From contig JAGOQJ010000004.1 in assembly GCA_017991595.1 (NCBI GenBank), positions 1-64,000 of the forward strand: 64,000 bases of DNA, in the 5' to 3' direction. This document shows, piece by piece, positions 1 through 9,542 of this stretch. Source of the stretch: Candidatus Didemnitutus sp. (lineage in GTDB: Bacteria > Verrucomicrobiota > Verrucomicrobiia > Opitutales > Opitutaceae). Position numbers and translations under genes: made by a program. Each line of letters begins with the position of its first letter. Position 1 is the stretch's first letter. A model generated the notes under the pieces. That model ran no database searches. It saw only the letters and a program-made list of their open reading frames with translations, and was not told where the DNA came from.

Positions 1-749
1 CGGTCGTAACGCCGGAAGCGCCCCCGCTCGATTGCGGCGGCGACGTCCTTCAGCGCGCGACTCGGGATAGCATGGCGAAAATTCCAGTATTCCTCGAACG
101 AGCGCTGCGCCTCCGCGACGGCGAGACCGGTGGCGAGCACGTCGCGATCGCGGTAATTGTATTCGAGCGCGTGGTCGTAGTAGGCGTTCTCGATGTTGCG
201 GCCGCCGGTGAGCAACACCGCGCCGTCGACGATCATCACCTTGTTGTGCATGCGCTGGTTGGTCGCGCGGAATGACAGCAGCGCCGCCAGCGCCTGCCGC
301 CACAGCGCCGGATCGATGCGCCGGAAGGCCGGACGGTAGTGCCGCACCTCGAGGTTCGGATGCGCCGTGGCGACGAACGCGATCACCTCGGGATCCGTCT
401 CGGAAAACATCTGGTCGGCCACGATGCGCACGCGCACGCCGCGGCGCGCAGCCTCGAGCAGCTCCCACAGCAGCATGCGCCCGCATTCGTCGTTGCTCCA
501 GATGAAGGTCTGGATGTCCACCGAGCGCCGCGCCGCGCGGATGAGGTGGACGCGCGCCAGCAACGCCTCGGCACCGATCTCGAGCCGCAACGCGCGATGC
601 GGCGCCTCGGACCGCGCCGCGTCTGCCGCGAGCAATTCGCCGAAGGGCGAGCCCGCCAAGGGCGCCTCCTCGGCACCGGCCGCGCCCAGCACCGCGCCGG
701 CGAGCGCGACGACCGCACCCCAACGCCGCCAGCCGGCGGCATGTTTCAT
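1..749 (-). CDS. Phospholipase D-like (cardiolipin synthase-type) protein, 3' end cut by window
   Basis: The minus-strand reading frame runs off the left edge, so only the N-terminal half is visible (about 249 residues). It starts with a basic stretch and a hydrophobic segment ending AGAEEAP, typical of an exported protein. Around residues 78-115 it reads VDIQTFIWSNDE, a typical strand preceding a PLD core. At residues 168-175 it has HNKVMIVD followed by TGGRNIEN, the first HKD motif of the phospholipase D superfamily. That superfamily includes cardiolipin synthases and phosphatidyltransferases; the second HKD motif would lie outside the window. An in-frame ATG 60 bases upstream (809) would add a less signal-like N-terminus, so 749 is preferred. 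The family assignment is firm, but the substrate cannot be told. Confidence 0.8.
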   Translation of the reverse strand, partial: MKHAAGWRRWGAVVALAGAVLGAAGAEEAPLAGSPFGELLAADAARSEAPHRALRLEIGAEALLARVHLIRAARRSVDIQTFIWSNDECGRMLLWELLEAARRGVRVRIVADQMFSETDPEVIAFVATAHPNLEVRHYRPAFRRIDPALWRQALAALLSFRATNQRMHNKVMIVDGAVLLTGGRNIENAYYDHALEYNYRDRDVLATGLAVAEAQRSFEEYWNFRHAIPSRALKDVAAAIERGRFRRYD

Positions 750-883
750 CACGGGTGTCCGGGAGCGGGGCCGCAGCCCGCGGCAGGGGGAATCCGGCAG
801 GTCGGTCATGGCAGGTGGGCCCGAGGCAAGGCCGGGCCTTCGGCCTTGTCAAACGGCGACGCGACCCGCTCAATGCCCGCTCC

Positions 884-1627
<744 letters not shown>

Positions 1628-1649
1628 GACCCGCCGCCAATACCGAGCC

Positions 1650-2492
1650 GTGCTCTCCCGCATTTTCAGCACCCTTCTGCTCTGGGGCGTGATCCTGGGC
1701 AGCCTGTGGTTTTTCGGCCCGCATGCCGCGGTCTGGATCCTCACCGCGCTGACCGCGCTCACCCTGCACGAATTCTACCAGCTGGCCGAGAAGATGGGCT
1801 TCCGCCCCTTCCGCTGGATCAGCCTCGTCTTCAGCGTGGCGATGACGGCCGGCCCGTTCTACCTCACTGAATATCTCTTCGACGGCGAGGAATTCGCCGG
1901 CTTCACCCCGGCCCTGCTCGGTCTCGCGGTCGTCGTCTGCGGCGTGCGCGTGCTCGGCGAGCGCGACACCAACAACCGCATCGAGACGCTGATCGCGACG
2001 CTGATTGGCCTGCTCTACGTGCCGTTCATGCTGCACTTCCTCGTGCGCCTGATGCTGCTCTTCGTCGACCCGGCCGTGGGCCTCGTCGTCTGCCTGTGGG
2101 TCGTGGCGGTCTCGAAGTTCTGCGACGTCGGCGCGCTCTTGAGCGGCCTCGCGTTCGGCCGGCACAAGATGGCCCCGATCATCAGCCCGAAAAAGACCTG
2201 GGAAGGCGCGATCGGCGGCGTGCTGATCTCCGCCGGCGTCGGCGCCGGCATCGCCGCGCTTGCCGCGGATTACCTGCCGGAAGGCCTCACGCCGGCCGTC
2301 GCCGCGCTCGTCGCCGTGCCGCTGGCGCTGACCACCATCGTCTCGGACCTGATCGAGTCCGCCATGAAACGCCGCGCCGACATCAAGGACAGCGGCCGCA
2401 TGATCCCCGGCATCGGCGGCGCCTTCGACCTCACCGACAGCCTGATCCTCACCGCGCCGGTGGCGTATGTGATCTTCCTGTTTCTGAGCTGA
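1650..2492 (+). CDS. cdsA: Phosphatidate cytidylyltransferase (CDP-diacylglycerol synthase)
   Basis: Makes CDP-diacylglycerol from phosphatidate and CTP in the inner membrane, the branch point for all phospholipids. The 280-residue polytopic protein begins with a GTG codon 22 bases after uppS. It has about eight hydrophobic helices and the C-terminal family signature at residues 237-263 (SAMKRRADIKDSG, then PGIGGAFDLTD). Two signature positions differ from the consensus: the His of PGHGG is Ile, and the Arg of DR is Leu. The rest of the motif, including the KD pair and the final Asp, is kept. Its position between uppS and dxr is the classical bacterial arrangement. The assignment is secure; the effect of the substitutions is unknown. 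Confidence 0.93.
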   Translation: MLSRIFSTLLLWGVILGSLWFFGPHAAVWILTALTALTLHEFYQLAEKMGFRPFRWISLVFSVAMTAGPFYLTEYLFDGEEFAGFTPALLGLAVVVCGVRVLGERDTNNRIETLIATLIGLLYVPFMLHFLVRLMLLFVDPAVGLVVCLWVVAVSKFCDVGALLSGLAFGRHKMAPIISPKKTWEGAIGGVLISAGVGAGIAALAADYLPEGLTPAVAALVAVPLALTTIVSDLIESAMKRRADIKDSGRMIPGIGGAFDLTDSLILTAPVAYVIFLFLS

Positions 2493-2599
2493 CCGCCCGA
2501 CCGGCCGTGCTACCCGCAGAGTCCGGCCGGCGTGCGTCCCGTTCGCCGATTTTTGCTGTCCGCCCGGTGTGCCGCTCGTCATAAGCACCGTTCCCACCC

Positions 2600-3793
2600 G
2601 TGCCTCCCTCTCCTGCCAAACGTCGCATCGTCCTCCTCGGCGCCACCGGCTCCATCGGCGAAAACACGCTGAAAGTCGTCGCCGCGCACCGCGACCGGCT
2701 GGAACTCGTGGGCCTCGCCGCACACGGCCGGCACGAGCGGCTCGCGGAGATCGCGCGGGAGTTCGGCGTGCGCCACGTGGCGATCCATGACGCCGCGGCC
2801 TTCGCCGCCGCGCAGGCCGCGGGCGCTTTTCCCGCCGGCACCACGCTTTACCAGGGCGCCGCCGGCCTCGCGGAGCTCGCGACGCTCGCGGAGGCCGACC
2901 TCGTGCTCGTGGCCGTCGTCGGCACCGCCGGGCTCGAGCCCACCCTCGCGGCGATCCGTGCCGGCAAGGACATCGCGCTCGCCTCAAAGGAGCTGCTCGT
3001 CATGGCCGGCCAGTTCGTCACCGCCGCCGCGCGCGAACACCGCGTGCGCCTGCTGCCGGTGGACAGCGAGCACAACGCCGTCTTCCAATGCCTCCAAGGC
3101 CACGCCATCGAGGATGTGCGCCGCGTGATCCTCACCGCCTCCGGCGGCGCCTTCCGCGACTGGCCGCTCGAGCGGCTCGCCGGCGCCACGCCGCAAGATG
3201 CGCTCAAGCATCCGACTTGGGCGATGGGACCGAAGATCACGATCGATTGCGCCACGATGGCCAACAAGGGCCTCGAGCTGATCGAGGCGCAGTGGCTCTT
3301 CGGCCTGCGCGCCGAGCAGTGCGAGGCCGTGCTGCACCCGCAGAGCACGGTGCATTGCCTCGTGGAGTTCACGGACGGCTCCGTGCTCACGCAGCTTTGC
3401 CCGCCGTCGATGACGTTTCCCATCCAGCACGCGCTGCTCCACCCGGAGCGTTCGCCGCACGGCACGGACGCCGCGCTGGCGCTGGGGCGGCGGGATTTCA
3501 CGTTCGATTTCCGTCCGGTCGACCTCGCCCGTTACCCGCTGCTCGGGCTGGCCCAGGCCGCGATGCGCACCGGCGGCGTCGCGCCGGCTGTTTATAACGC
3601 CGCCAACGAGGTTGCCGTCGCGGCCTTCCTCGCAGGCCGGGTGCCGTTCCTTGCGATTTCGGCCGCCGTGGAACACACTCTCCAACGCATCGCCTCTCCC
3701 ACGCCCCAAACGCTGGCGGACATCCTCGCCGCCGACGCCGAAGCCCGAGCGATCACCCACGCCCACCTTTCCCAACTCCACGCCCCGCGTTAA
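2600..3793 (+). CDS. dxr: 1-deoxy-D-xylulose 5-phosphate reductoisomerase
   Basis: Catalyses the first committed step of the MEP isoprenoid pathway: NADPH-dependent rearrangement of DXP to MEP. The 397-residue length is typical. The N-terminus has the nucleotide-binding GATGSIGENT (residues 14-23). The metal and substrate site reads DSEHNAVF (Asp155, Glu157), and ASGGAFRDWP, HPTWAMGPKITID and ANKGLELIEA follow in family order. Translation starts at a GTG, and the stop codon is directly followed by the ATG of rseP. Together with uppS upstream and ispG downstream this groups three isoprenoid genes in 7 kb. Confidence 0.97.
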   Translation: MPPSPAKRRIVLLGATGSIGENTLKVVAAHRDRLELVGLAAHGRHERLAEIAREFGVRHVAIHDAAAFAAAQAAGAFPAGTTLYQGAAGLAELATLAEADLVLVAVVGTAGLEPTLAAIRAGKDIALASKELLVMAGQFVTAAAREHRVRLLPVDSEHNAVFQCLQGHAIEDVRRVILTASGGAFRDWPLERLAGATPQDALKHPTWAMGPKITIDCATMANKGLELIEAQWLFGLRAEQCEAVLHPQSTVHCLVEFTDGSVLTQLCPPSMTFPIQHALLHPERSPHGTDAALALGRRDFTFDFRPVDLARYPLLGLAQAAMRTGGVAPAVYNAANEVAVAAFLAGRVPFLAISAAVEHTLQRIASPTPQTLADILAADAEARAITHAHLSQLHAPR

Positions 3794-5227
3794 ATGGAAC
3801 TGCTCACCTCTTTCCTTGGCAGCACCTGGTCGATCTTCCTCATCGTGCTGTTCTTCGGCGGCTCGATCTTCGTGCACGAGCTCGGCCATTTTCTCGCCGC
3901 CCGGCGTCGCGGCGTGAAGGTCGAGCGGTTCTCGATCGGTTTCGGCCCCAAGATCTTCGCCTGGCGGGGCCGCGACGGCGTAGAATACCGTCTCTCGTGG
4001 TTGCCGCTCGGCGGCTACGTCGCGTTGCCCCAACTGGCCGACATGGCCGCGATCGAAGGCGAGGCCTCGGCTGAAGCGCAGGCGCTGCCCCCCGTCAGCT
4101 ACAGCACGCGCATGATCGTGTTCGCCGCGGGCGCGTTCTTCAACGTGCTGTTCGCCTTCGCGTTGGCGACGATCCTGTGGTTCATCGGCCAACCGAGCGC
4201 GGAAGACATCTCCACCACGCGCATCGGCTACGTCGCACCCACGCTGCAACTCGAGGACGGCACCACCGTGCCGAGCCCGGCCAGCGAAGCCGGCCTGCAA
4301 GTCGGCGACGTGGTGCGCGCCCTCGACGGCAAGGCCGTGAGCAACTGGCCCGAGCTCCTGCAGACGCTCATCACCAGCGCCGGCATCACCGAGGACGGCC
4401 GCCGCCGCACGATCTTCACCGTCGAGCGCGCGGGCCAGCTCATCGATCTCACCGTCCATCCGCGGCTCTCAGGTGACGACAAGGTCCGCCGCGTCGGCAT
4501 CGTCGCAGCCTACACACCCATCGTGGCGACCGTGCCCGCCAGCTCGCTCGCGGCCCGCATCGGCCTGACCGAAGGCGACGAGTTGCGCCGGCTCGACGGC
4601 CAGCCGCTCCATCACCTGCTCGCGCTCGGCGAGGCCCTGCAAAAGCCTGCGGCCTTCACGCTCACCGTGCAACGCCAGGACCAGACGCTCGACATCGTGG
4701 TGCCCGCGGATCGTCCCGCGGGACTCGACGCGCTCGGCGCCGCCTTCCGCCAGAAGGTCGGCCTCGTGCATCAAAATCCGTTCGAACAGATCGCCGGCCA
4801 CATCACGATGACGACCCGGGTGCTCTGGAGCTTGGTGCATCCGCACTCCGACATCAACGTGTCGAAGCTCAGCGGCCCGGTCGGCATCGGGAAGATTTTC
4901 TGGGACGCCTCCGAAGCCGGCATTCGTTACGTAATCTGGATCGCGATTTTGGTGAACGTGAACCTCGCGATCTTCAATCTGCTGCCCATTCCCGTGCTCG
5001 ACGGCGGTCACATGCTCTTCGCCACCATCGGCAAACTCCGGGGGCGCGCGCTCTCGCTCAACTTCGTCGCCGCCGCGCAGAGCATCTTCATGGTGCTGCT
5101 CTGCGGAATGATCATTTACGTGAGCTTCTTCGACGTCCGCCGCATCGTGCGCGATGTCCGCGCCGGCACCGAAGCGAAGCAACAGGTCGAATCGCAGAAA
5201 AAATCCGCCGAGCCGGCCAAGCCCTGA
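3794..5227 (+). CDS. rseP: Site-2 intramembrane zinc protease RseP
   Basis: A membrane metalloprotease that cuts transmembrane substrates such as anti-sigma factors or signal-peptide remnants. The 477-residue protein has HELGH at residues 28-32 inside the first membrane helix. A hydrophobic segment follows (about 95-125), then two PDZ-like regions (about 150-230 and 245-320), and the third metal ligand in LDG at residues 402-404 (NLLPIPVLDGGHM). A final membrane helix and a Lys/Gln-rich tail end the protein. The ATG abuts the dxr stop codon, implying translational coupling. The real substrates cannot be read from the sequence. Confidence 0.95.
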   Translation: MELLTSFLGSTWSIFLIVLFFGGSIFVHELGHFLAARRRGVKVERFSIGFGPKIFAWRGRDGVEYRLSWLPLGGYVALPQLADMAAIEGEASAEAQALPPVSYSTRMIVFAAGAFFNVLFAFALATILWFIGQPSAEDISTTRIGYVAPTLQLEDGTTVPSPASEAGLQVGDVVRALDGKAVSNWPELLQTLITSAGITEDGRRRTIFTVERAGQLIDLTVHPRLSGDDKVRRVGIVAAYTPIVATVPASSLAARIGLTEGDELRRLDGQPLHHLLALGEALQKPAAFTLTVQRQDQTLDIVVPADRPAGLDALGAAFRQKVGLVHQNPFEQIAGHITMTTRVLWSLVHPHSDINVSKLSGPVGIGKIFWDASEAGIRYVIWIAILVNVNLAIFNLLPIPVLDGGHMLFATIGKLRGRALSLNFVAAAQSIFMVLLCGMIIYVSFFDVRRIVRDVRAGTEAKQQVESQKKSAEPAKP

Positions 5228-5433
5228 CGCGCCGCGCGCCGCTCGGCCGGTAGATAGTTCCGGCCGGCGAGGCCGGAGTGACTTTCGCCGTGCCCACCAT
5301 GTCACCGAGATGGTGGTGACCATGCGGGTTTTCTACGCGCGGCTTGCGAGGCGCAGCCGCATACGTCCACCCCTGCGCCCGCCTTGCCGCTTGCCACTTA
5401 GGACTGGGTGAATTGTTACTTCTTCCTCTCCTC

Positions 5434-7491
5434 ATGTCCTACTGCGCCTCCCGTTTTGCCACGCTCCGCCGCCCCACCGTCGAGGTGAAGGCCGGCTCCG
5501 TCGGAATCGGCGGAGCCCACCCGATCCGCGTGCAATCGATGACGACGAGCGACACGCAAGACATCGCCGCCACCGTGCGCCAGTCCATCGCGCTCGCCGA
5601 GGTCGGTTGCGAGATCGTGCGCGTCACGGCCCCGAACGTGCCCGCGGCCAAATGCCTCAAGGACATCCGCGCCCAGCTCACCGCCGCCGGCTTCGGCCAC
5701 GTGCCGCTCGTGGCCGACATCCATTTCCTGCCTCACGCCGCAATGGAAGCCGTCGAGCACGTGGAGAAGATCCGCGTGAATCCGGGCAATTACGCGGACA
5801 AGAAAAAATTCGCGGTGAAGGAATACACCGACGCCGACTACGACTCCGAACTCCAGCGCCTGCACGAGGCCTTCTCGCCACTCGTGAAGCGTTGCAAGGA
5901 GCTCGGCCGCGCGCTGCGCATCGGCACGAACCACGGCTCGCTCTCCGACCGCATCATGAACCGTTACGGCGACACGCCGCTCGGCATGGTGGAGAGCGCG
6001 CTCGAATTCGTCCGCATCTGCGAGTCGCACGGCTTCCACGACATCGTGCTCTCGATGAAGGCGAGCAACCCGAAGGTCATGATCCAGGCCTACCGGTTGC
6101 TCGTGGAAAAGATGGACCGCGCGCACCGTCCCTACCCGCTCCACCTCGGCGTCACTGAAGCCGGCGACGGCGAAGACGGCCGCATCAAGAGCGCCATCGG
6201 CATCGGCAGCCTGCTGCTCGACGGCCTCGGCGACACCATCCGCGTCTCGCTCACCGAGGACTCCGTCTACGAGATCCCGGTCGCCCGCGCCATCGCCGCG
6301 AAGGCCATGAGCCTGTGGCAACCGGCCGGCACTCCGCCTGCCGCGCCCGGCGCGTCGCCGGCGCAAACCGACGCGGTCGATCCCTTCACCTTCCAACGCC
6401 GGGAGACCGCCGCGCTCGCCCTGTCGTCGCGTTGCTCCGCCGGCGCGGACCAGCCGCCCCGCGTCATCGTGTCGGCGGGCCTCGTCTCGCGTCTGCCCGA
6501 GACCGTGCGCCAGCTCTCGACCCCGGCCTTGAAGGACACGCCGCCCGAAGGCCTGCTCATCCGCGTCGATACGCCCAGCGACCTCGCCGACCTGGCTGTG
6601 CGCGTCAACGATCTCCTGTTGCCCGCGGAATTCCTCGTCATCGACGCCGGCCCGATGCTCACCGTCGGCGATTTCTTCGGCCTGCTCGATCCGCACGGCG
6701 GACGCATCATGATCGCCCGGCGCTTCGAGAACGGCGAGACGGAGGCGCTGCAGGAATTCGCCCAACTGGTGCGCCGCCACGGCCACTTCCTCGCCGTCGA
6801 CCTCGCGCTGGCCGACCTGCCGGGCTTCGCCGACACGCTGCGCACGCTCGGGGACGAAGGGCTGGTGTTCACGCTTTCGGCCCACCGCCCGTCCGACGGC
6901 CACGCGGTCGGCGCCTACCGTCGGTTGCGCGAGTTCCTCCGCTCGCTCGGCTCGCGCGCGCCCGTGTGGATCCGCAACACGCATCCCACCGCCGTGCACG
7001 CGGAGAACAGCTTTCTCTCCAAGCTGCTCGAGGCGAGCTTCCTCACCGGCGGCCTGCTCTGCGACGGACTCGGCGACCTCGTCAGCATCGAGACCGAGTC
7101 GGATCCGGTGCGCGCCACCAAGCTCGCCTACAACGTGCTCCAAGGCGCCGGCGCGCGCATCTCAAAGACCGAATTCGTCGCCTGCCCCAGCTGCGGGCGC
7201 ACGCTCTTCGACTTGCAGACGACCACGCAGCGCATCCGCGCGCAGACCGGTCACCTCAAGGGCGTGAAGATCGCCATCATGGGCTGCATCGTGAACGGTC
7301 CGGGCGAGATGGCCGACGCGGATTTCGGCTACGTCGGCGGCGCGCCGGGCAAGATCAACCTCTACGTCGGCAAGACCTGCGTCCAATACAACATCCCGCA
7401 GGACGAGGCCGACGCACGCCTCATCGCGCTCATTCGCGAACACGGCAAATGGGTCGATCCCGAGCCGCATCAGGTCGCGACGCCGCGTTGA
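5434..7491 (+). CDS. ispG: 4-hydroxy-3-methylbut-2-enyl-diphosphate synthase, long (inserted-domain) form
   Basis: Performs the penultimate MEP-pathway step, converting ME-cPP to HMBPP with a [4Fe-4S] cluster. The 685-residue product is much longer than the roughly 370-residue E. coli enzyme. It matches the three-domain type known from plants, Chlamydiae and Bacteroidetes, with an extra domain between the TIM barrel (about 1-300) and the cluster domain. The C-terminal domain has CPSC (Cys584, Cys587), GCIVNGPGE (Cys618 and the Glu ligand), then KTCVQYNIP. The ATG at 5434 is selected because the frame upstream is leucine-rich and non-conserved; homology begins at SRFATLRRPTVEVKAG. It lies 206 bases after rseP and may have its own promoter. 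Confidence 0.96.
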   Translation: MSYCASRFATLRRPTVEVKAGSVGIGGAHPIRVQSMTTSDTQDIAATVRQSIALAEVGCEIVRVTAPNVPAAKCLKDIRAQLTAAGFGHVPLVADIHFLPHAAMEAVEHVEKIRVNPGNYADKKKFAVKEYTDADYDSELQRLHEAFSPLVKRCKELGRALRIGTNHGSLSDRIMNRYGDTPLGMVESALEFVRICESHGFHDIVLSMKASNPKVMIQAYRLLVEKMDRAHRPYPLHLGVTEAGDGEDGRIKSAIGIGSLLLDGLGDTIRVSLTEDSVYEIPVARAIAAKAMSLWQPAGTPPAAPGASPAQTDAVDPFTFQRRETAALALSSRCSAGADQPPRVIVSAGLVSRLPETVRQLSTPALKDTPPEGLLIRVDTPSDLADLAVRVNDLLLPAEFLVIDAGPMLTVGDFFGLLDPHGGRIMIARRFENGETEALQEFAQLVRRHGHFLAVDLALADLPGFADTLRTLGDEGLVFTLSAHRPSDGHAVGAYRRLREFLRSLGSRAPVWIRNTHPTAVHAENSFLSKLLEASFLTGGLLCDGLGDLVSIETESDPVRATKLAYNVLQGAGARISKTEFVACPSCGRTLFDLQTTTQRIRAQTGHLKGVKIAIMGCIVNGPGEMADADFGYVGGAPGKINLYVGKTCVQYNIPQDEADARLIALIREHGKWVDPEPHQVATPR

Positions 7492-7670
7492 GCGTCCAAC
7501 GTGGCGCAAAGAAAAATACCCTAGAGCCGCAGCGCATGATTTCGCGTCATCACGCTTCCGTGACCTGCCTGTCACCTGCCCGCGCCGCGTGTTTTCAGAG
7601 TGGAAAGACGCTCCCCGCACCCGCCCTTTTTTCAGCAACAAAAAAATGCGGAAACTTATCCTCGCCGGGC

Positions 7671-7679
7671 TGTGAACAA
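7671..7679 (-). promoter_or_regulatory. DnaA-box-like site
   Basis: Reads TTGTTCACA on the minus strand, one mismatch from the TTWTNCACA consensus. It lies at the edge of the AT-rich stretch upstream of dnaA. Confidence 0.4.
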
Positions 7680-7955
7680 GTTGTCGGAAACATAGCGTTG
7701 AAAGCCATTTTTTGATTCACGTTATCGTCCCTTTCTTCTTTAACGAATCTTCTCTCATTTGTTCTTTGCCGCTACCGCAGCGCCACCCAGCTCCGTCCCC
7801 TCGATCAGGACCCCCACTAGACGCTGGCCATGATGATTTTCCACGGGTGACTCCCTGAGCCCCGCGGACATCCGGCCGGAGACCCCTTTTTTACTTTTCG
7901 AGACCGGTGGAACCGAGTGCGCAGCGTGAGTGCCGCGAATGAATCGGACGGGAGA

Positions 7956-7964
7956 TGTGAATAA
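7956..7964 (-). promoter_or_regulatory. DnaA box (exact consensus match)
   Basis: Reads TTATTCACA on the minus strand, a full match to TTWTNCACA. It ends 24 bases before the dnaA start codon, well placed for autorepression of dnaA. Confidence 0.5.
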
Positions 7965-7988
7965 GCCCCGCCGCCCCACCACCAAGCC

Positions 7989-9368
7989 ATGTCTTCGCTC
8001 TCGTCTCAAACCAGCCTCTGGGAAACCGTGAAATGCGACCTGAAGGGTCTCTTTCCCGACGACGTTTTCCAGATGTGGTTCGAGCCGATGCAGTGCCTCG
8101 AAGCCACCGAGGACTCCGTCGTGCTCGGCGTGCCGAATGACTTCGCGGCGATCTGGATCCACGACAACTACCTCGACCTGATCTCGCAGCGCCTCCGGCT
8201 CACGGCCGGCCGCCTCGTGCACGTCACGCTGCGCAAGATCGACTCCGCCGGCCACTCTGCCCCGGTCGCACGCACCGAACCCGCGCCCCGCAGCCGCATC
8301 GCCGCCAAGGCGCGCCCGATCCGCTACGACGAACGGTCCGCCGCCGGCGGCGCGCTCAATCCCCGCAACACTTTCGAGAATTTCGTCGTCGGCGCCAACA
8401 ACCAGCTCGCGCATGCCGCCTCGCTCGCCGTCGCCCAGGCTCCCGCGCAGGCCTACAACCCGCTCTTCATCCACGGCTCCACCGGCCTCGGCAAGACGCA
8501 CCTGATGCACGCCATCGGGCACAGCATCCTCCAGCGCAACCCCGACGCCAAGATCGCCTACCTCTCCACGGAGAAATTCACCAACGAATACATCCACGCG
8601 ATCCAGGAGAATGCGCTGACCAAGTTCCGCCAGCGCTACCGCAACGTCGACGTCCTCCTCATCGACGACATCCAGTTCCTCGCCGGCAAGGAGCGCATCC
8701 AGGAGGAGTTCTTCCACACCTTCAACGACCTCTTCGAGTCGGGCAAACAGATCATCCTCTCCAGCGACCGTCCCGTCACCGAGATCGCCGCGCTTGAGGC
8801 CCGTCTCGTCTCGCGCTTCCAGTGGGGTCTCGCCGCCGACATTCAGTCGCCCGACCTCGAGACCCGCGTCGCCATCCTCCGCACCAAGGCCTCCAGCCTC
8901 AAGGTCGACATCCCCATGTCCGTGCTGGAATTCATGGCCCAGCACATCTCGAAGAACATCCGCCGGCTCGAAGGTGCGCTCATCAAGGTCTCCAGCTTCA
9001 CCGCGCTCACCGGCAAGCCGCTCGATCTCCCCACCGCAGAGAATCTCCTCAAGGACGTCCTCATGGAGGAGGCGCAGAATCGCCTCAGCATCGAAGCCAT
9101 CCAGAAGCGCGTCGCCGACCATTACCAGATCCGCCACTCCGACATGACGAGCAAGCGCCGGCCCAACGCCATCGCGTTCCCGCGCCAGATCGCCATGTAT
9201 CTCTGCCGCCAGCTCACCCGCCACTCCCTCCAGGAAGTCGGCGATGCCTTCGGCGGCCGCGATCACGGCACTGTCATCCACGCGATCAAGACCGTGGAAA
9301 ACATGATGGAGACCGACGACTCCGTGCGCGGCAGCGTCGACTTCCTCCGGGCGCAGCTCTCGAAATAA
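7989..9368 (+). CDS. dnaA: Chromosomal replication initiator protein DnaA
   Basis: The AAA+ ATPase that opens the replication origin. The 459-residue protein has the four DnaA domains: an N-terminal DnaB/DiaA-interaction domain (about 1-80), a variable basic linker, and an ATPase core with Walker A GSTGLGKTH (from residue 163) and Walker B LLIDDIQF (about 223). The C-terminal DNA-binding domain has SLQEVGDAFGGRDHGTVIHA, the DnaA signature. Nothing is missing. It stands alone, preceded by DnaA-box-like sites and followed by a strong hairpin at 9407. Confidence 0.98.
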   Translation: MSSLSSQTSLWETVKCDLKGLFPDDVFQMWFEPMQCLEATEDSVVLGVPNDFAAIWIHDNYLDLISQRLRLTAGRLVHVTLRKIDSAGHSAPVARTEPAPRSRIAAKARPIRYDERSAAGGALNPRNTFENFVVGANNQLAHAASLAVAQAPAQAYNPLFIHGSTGLGKTHLMHAIGHSILQRNPDAKIAYLSTEKFTNEYIHAIQENALTKFRQRYRNVDVLLIDDIQFLAGKERIQEEFFHTFNDLFESGKQIILSSDRPVTEIAALEARLVSRFQWGLAADIQSPDLETRVAILRTKASSLKVDIPMSVLEFMAQHISKNIRRLEGALIKVSSFTALTGKPLDLPTAENLLKDVLMEEAQNRLSIEAIQKRVADHYQIRHSDMTSKRRPNAIAFPRQIAMYLCRQLTRHSLQEVGDAFGGRDHGTVIHAIKTVENMMETDDSVRGSVDFLRAQLSK

Positions 9369-9406
9369 ACCGCGCGACACTCCTTTCAGCCAGACACACA
9401 CACCAA

Positions 9407-9443
9407 CTGCAGGCCCGGCTTCACCGCCGGGCCTGCAGCGTTT
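9407..9443 (+). terminator. Intrinsic terminator-like hairpin after dnaA
   Basis: A perfect 13-bp stem (9407-9419 with 9426-9438, CTGCAGGCCCGGC arms) closes a 6-base loop and begins 39 bases after the dnaA stop codon. Only a short T run (TTT) follows, so termination efficiency is uncertain, but position and stem strength are convincing. Confidence 0.7.
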
Positions 9444-9542
9444 CCGGCCGCTGCCGACGCACCTCGCACCCCGCACCCGCCGCGCCGCCGCTCTTGTCCT
9501 TTGCCCGCGGATAGCTACTGATTCAGCCAACTGACTTTACCG

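Larger units (their letters stand above)
7492..7988. promoter_or_regulatory. Intergenic region upstream of dnaA: candidate oriC or dnaA autoregulatory region
   Basis: These 497 bases hold no plausible gene. The middle part (about 7640-7770) is clearly richer in A and T than its surroundings, with runs of T and A. Four sites resemble the DnaA box TTWTNCACA: 7656-7664 (weak, TTATCCTCG), 7671-7679 (TTGTTCACA on the minus strand), 7837-7845 (TTTTCCACG) and 7956-7964 (TTATTCACA on the minus strand, exact). Boxes flanking an AT-rich stretch next to dnaA are typical of a bacterial origin or of DnaA autoregulation. Which of the two applies needs a GC-skew or replication profile. Confidence 0.5.

Noticed and set aside
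5294-5316. Hairpin CCACCAT / ATGGTGG upstream of ispG as a terminator or regulator
   Set aside because: Only 7 bp with a 9-base loop and no T run; an overlapping alternative hairpin of similar strength makes it uninformative.
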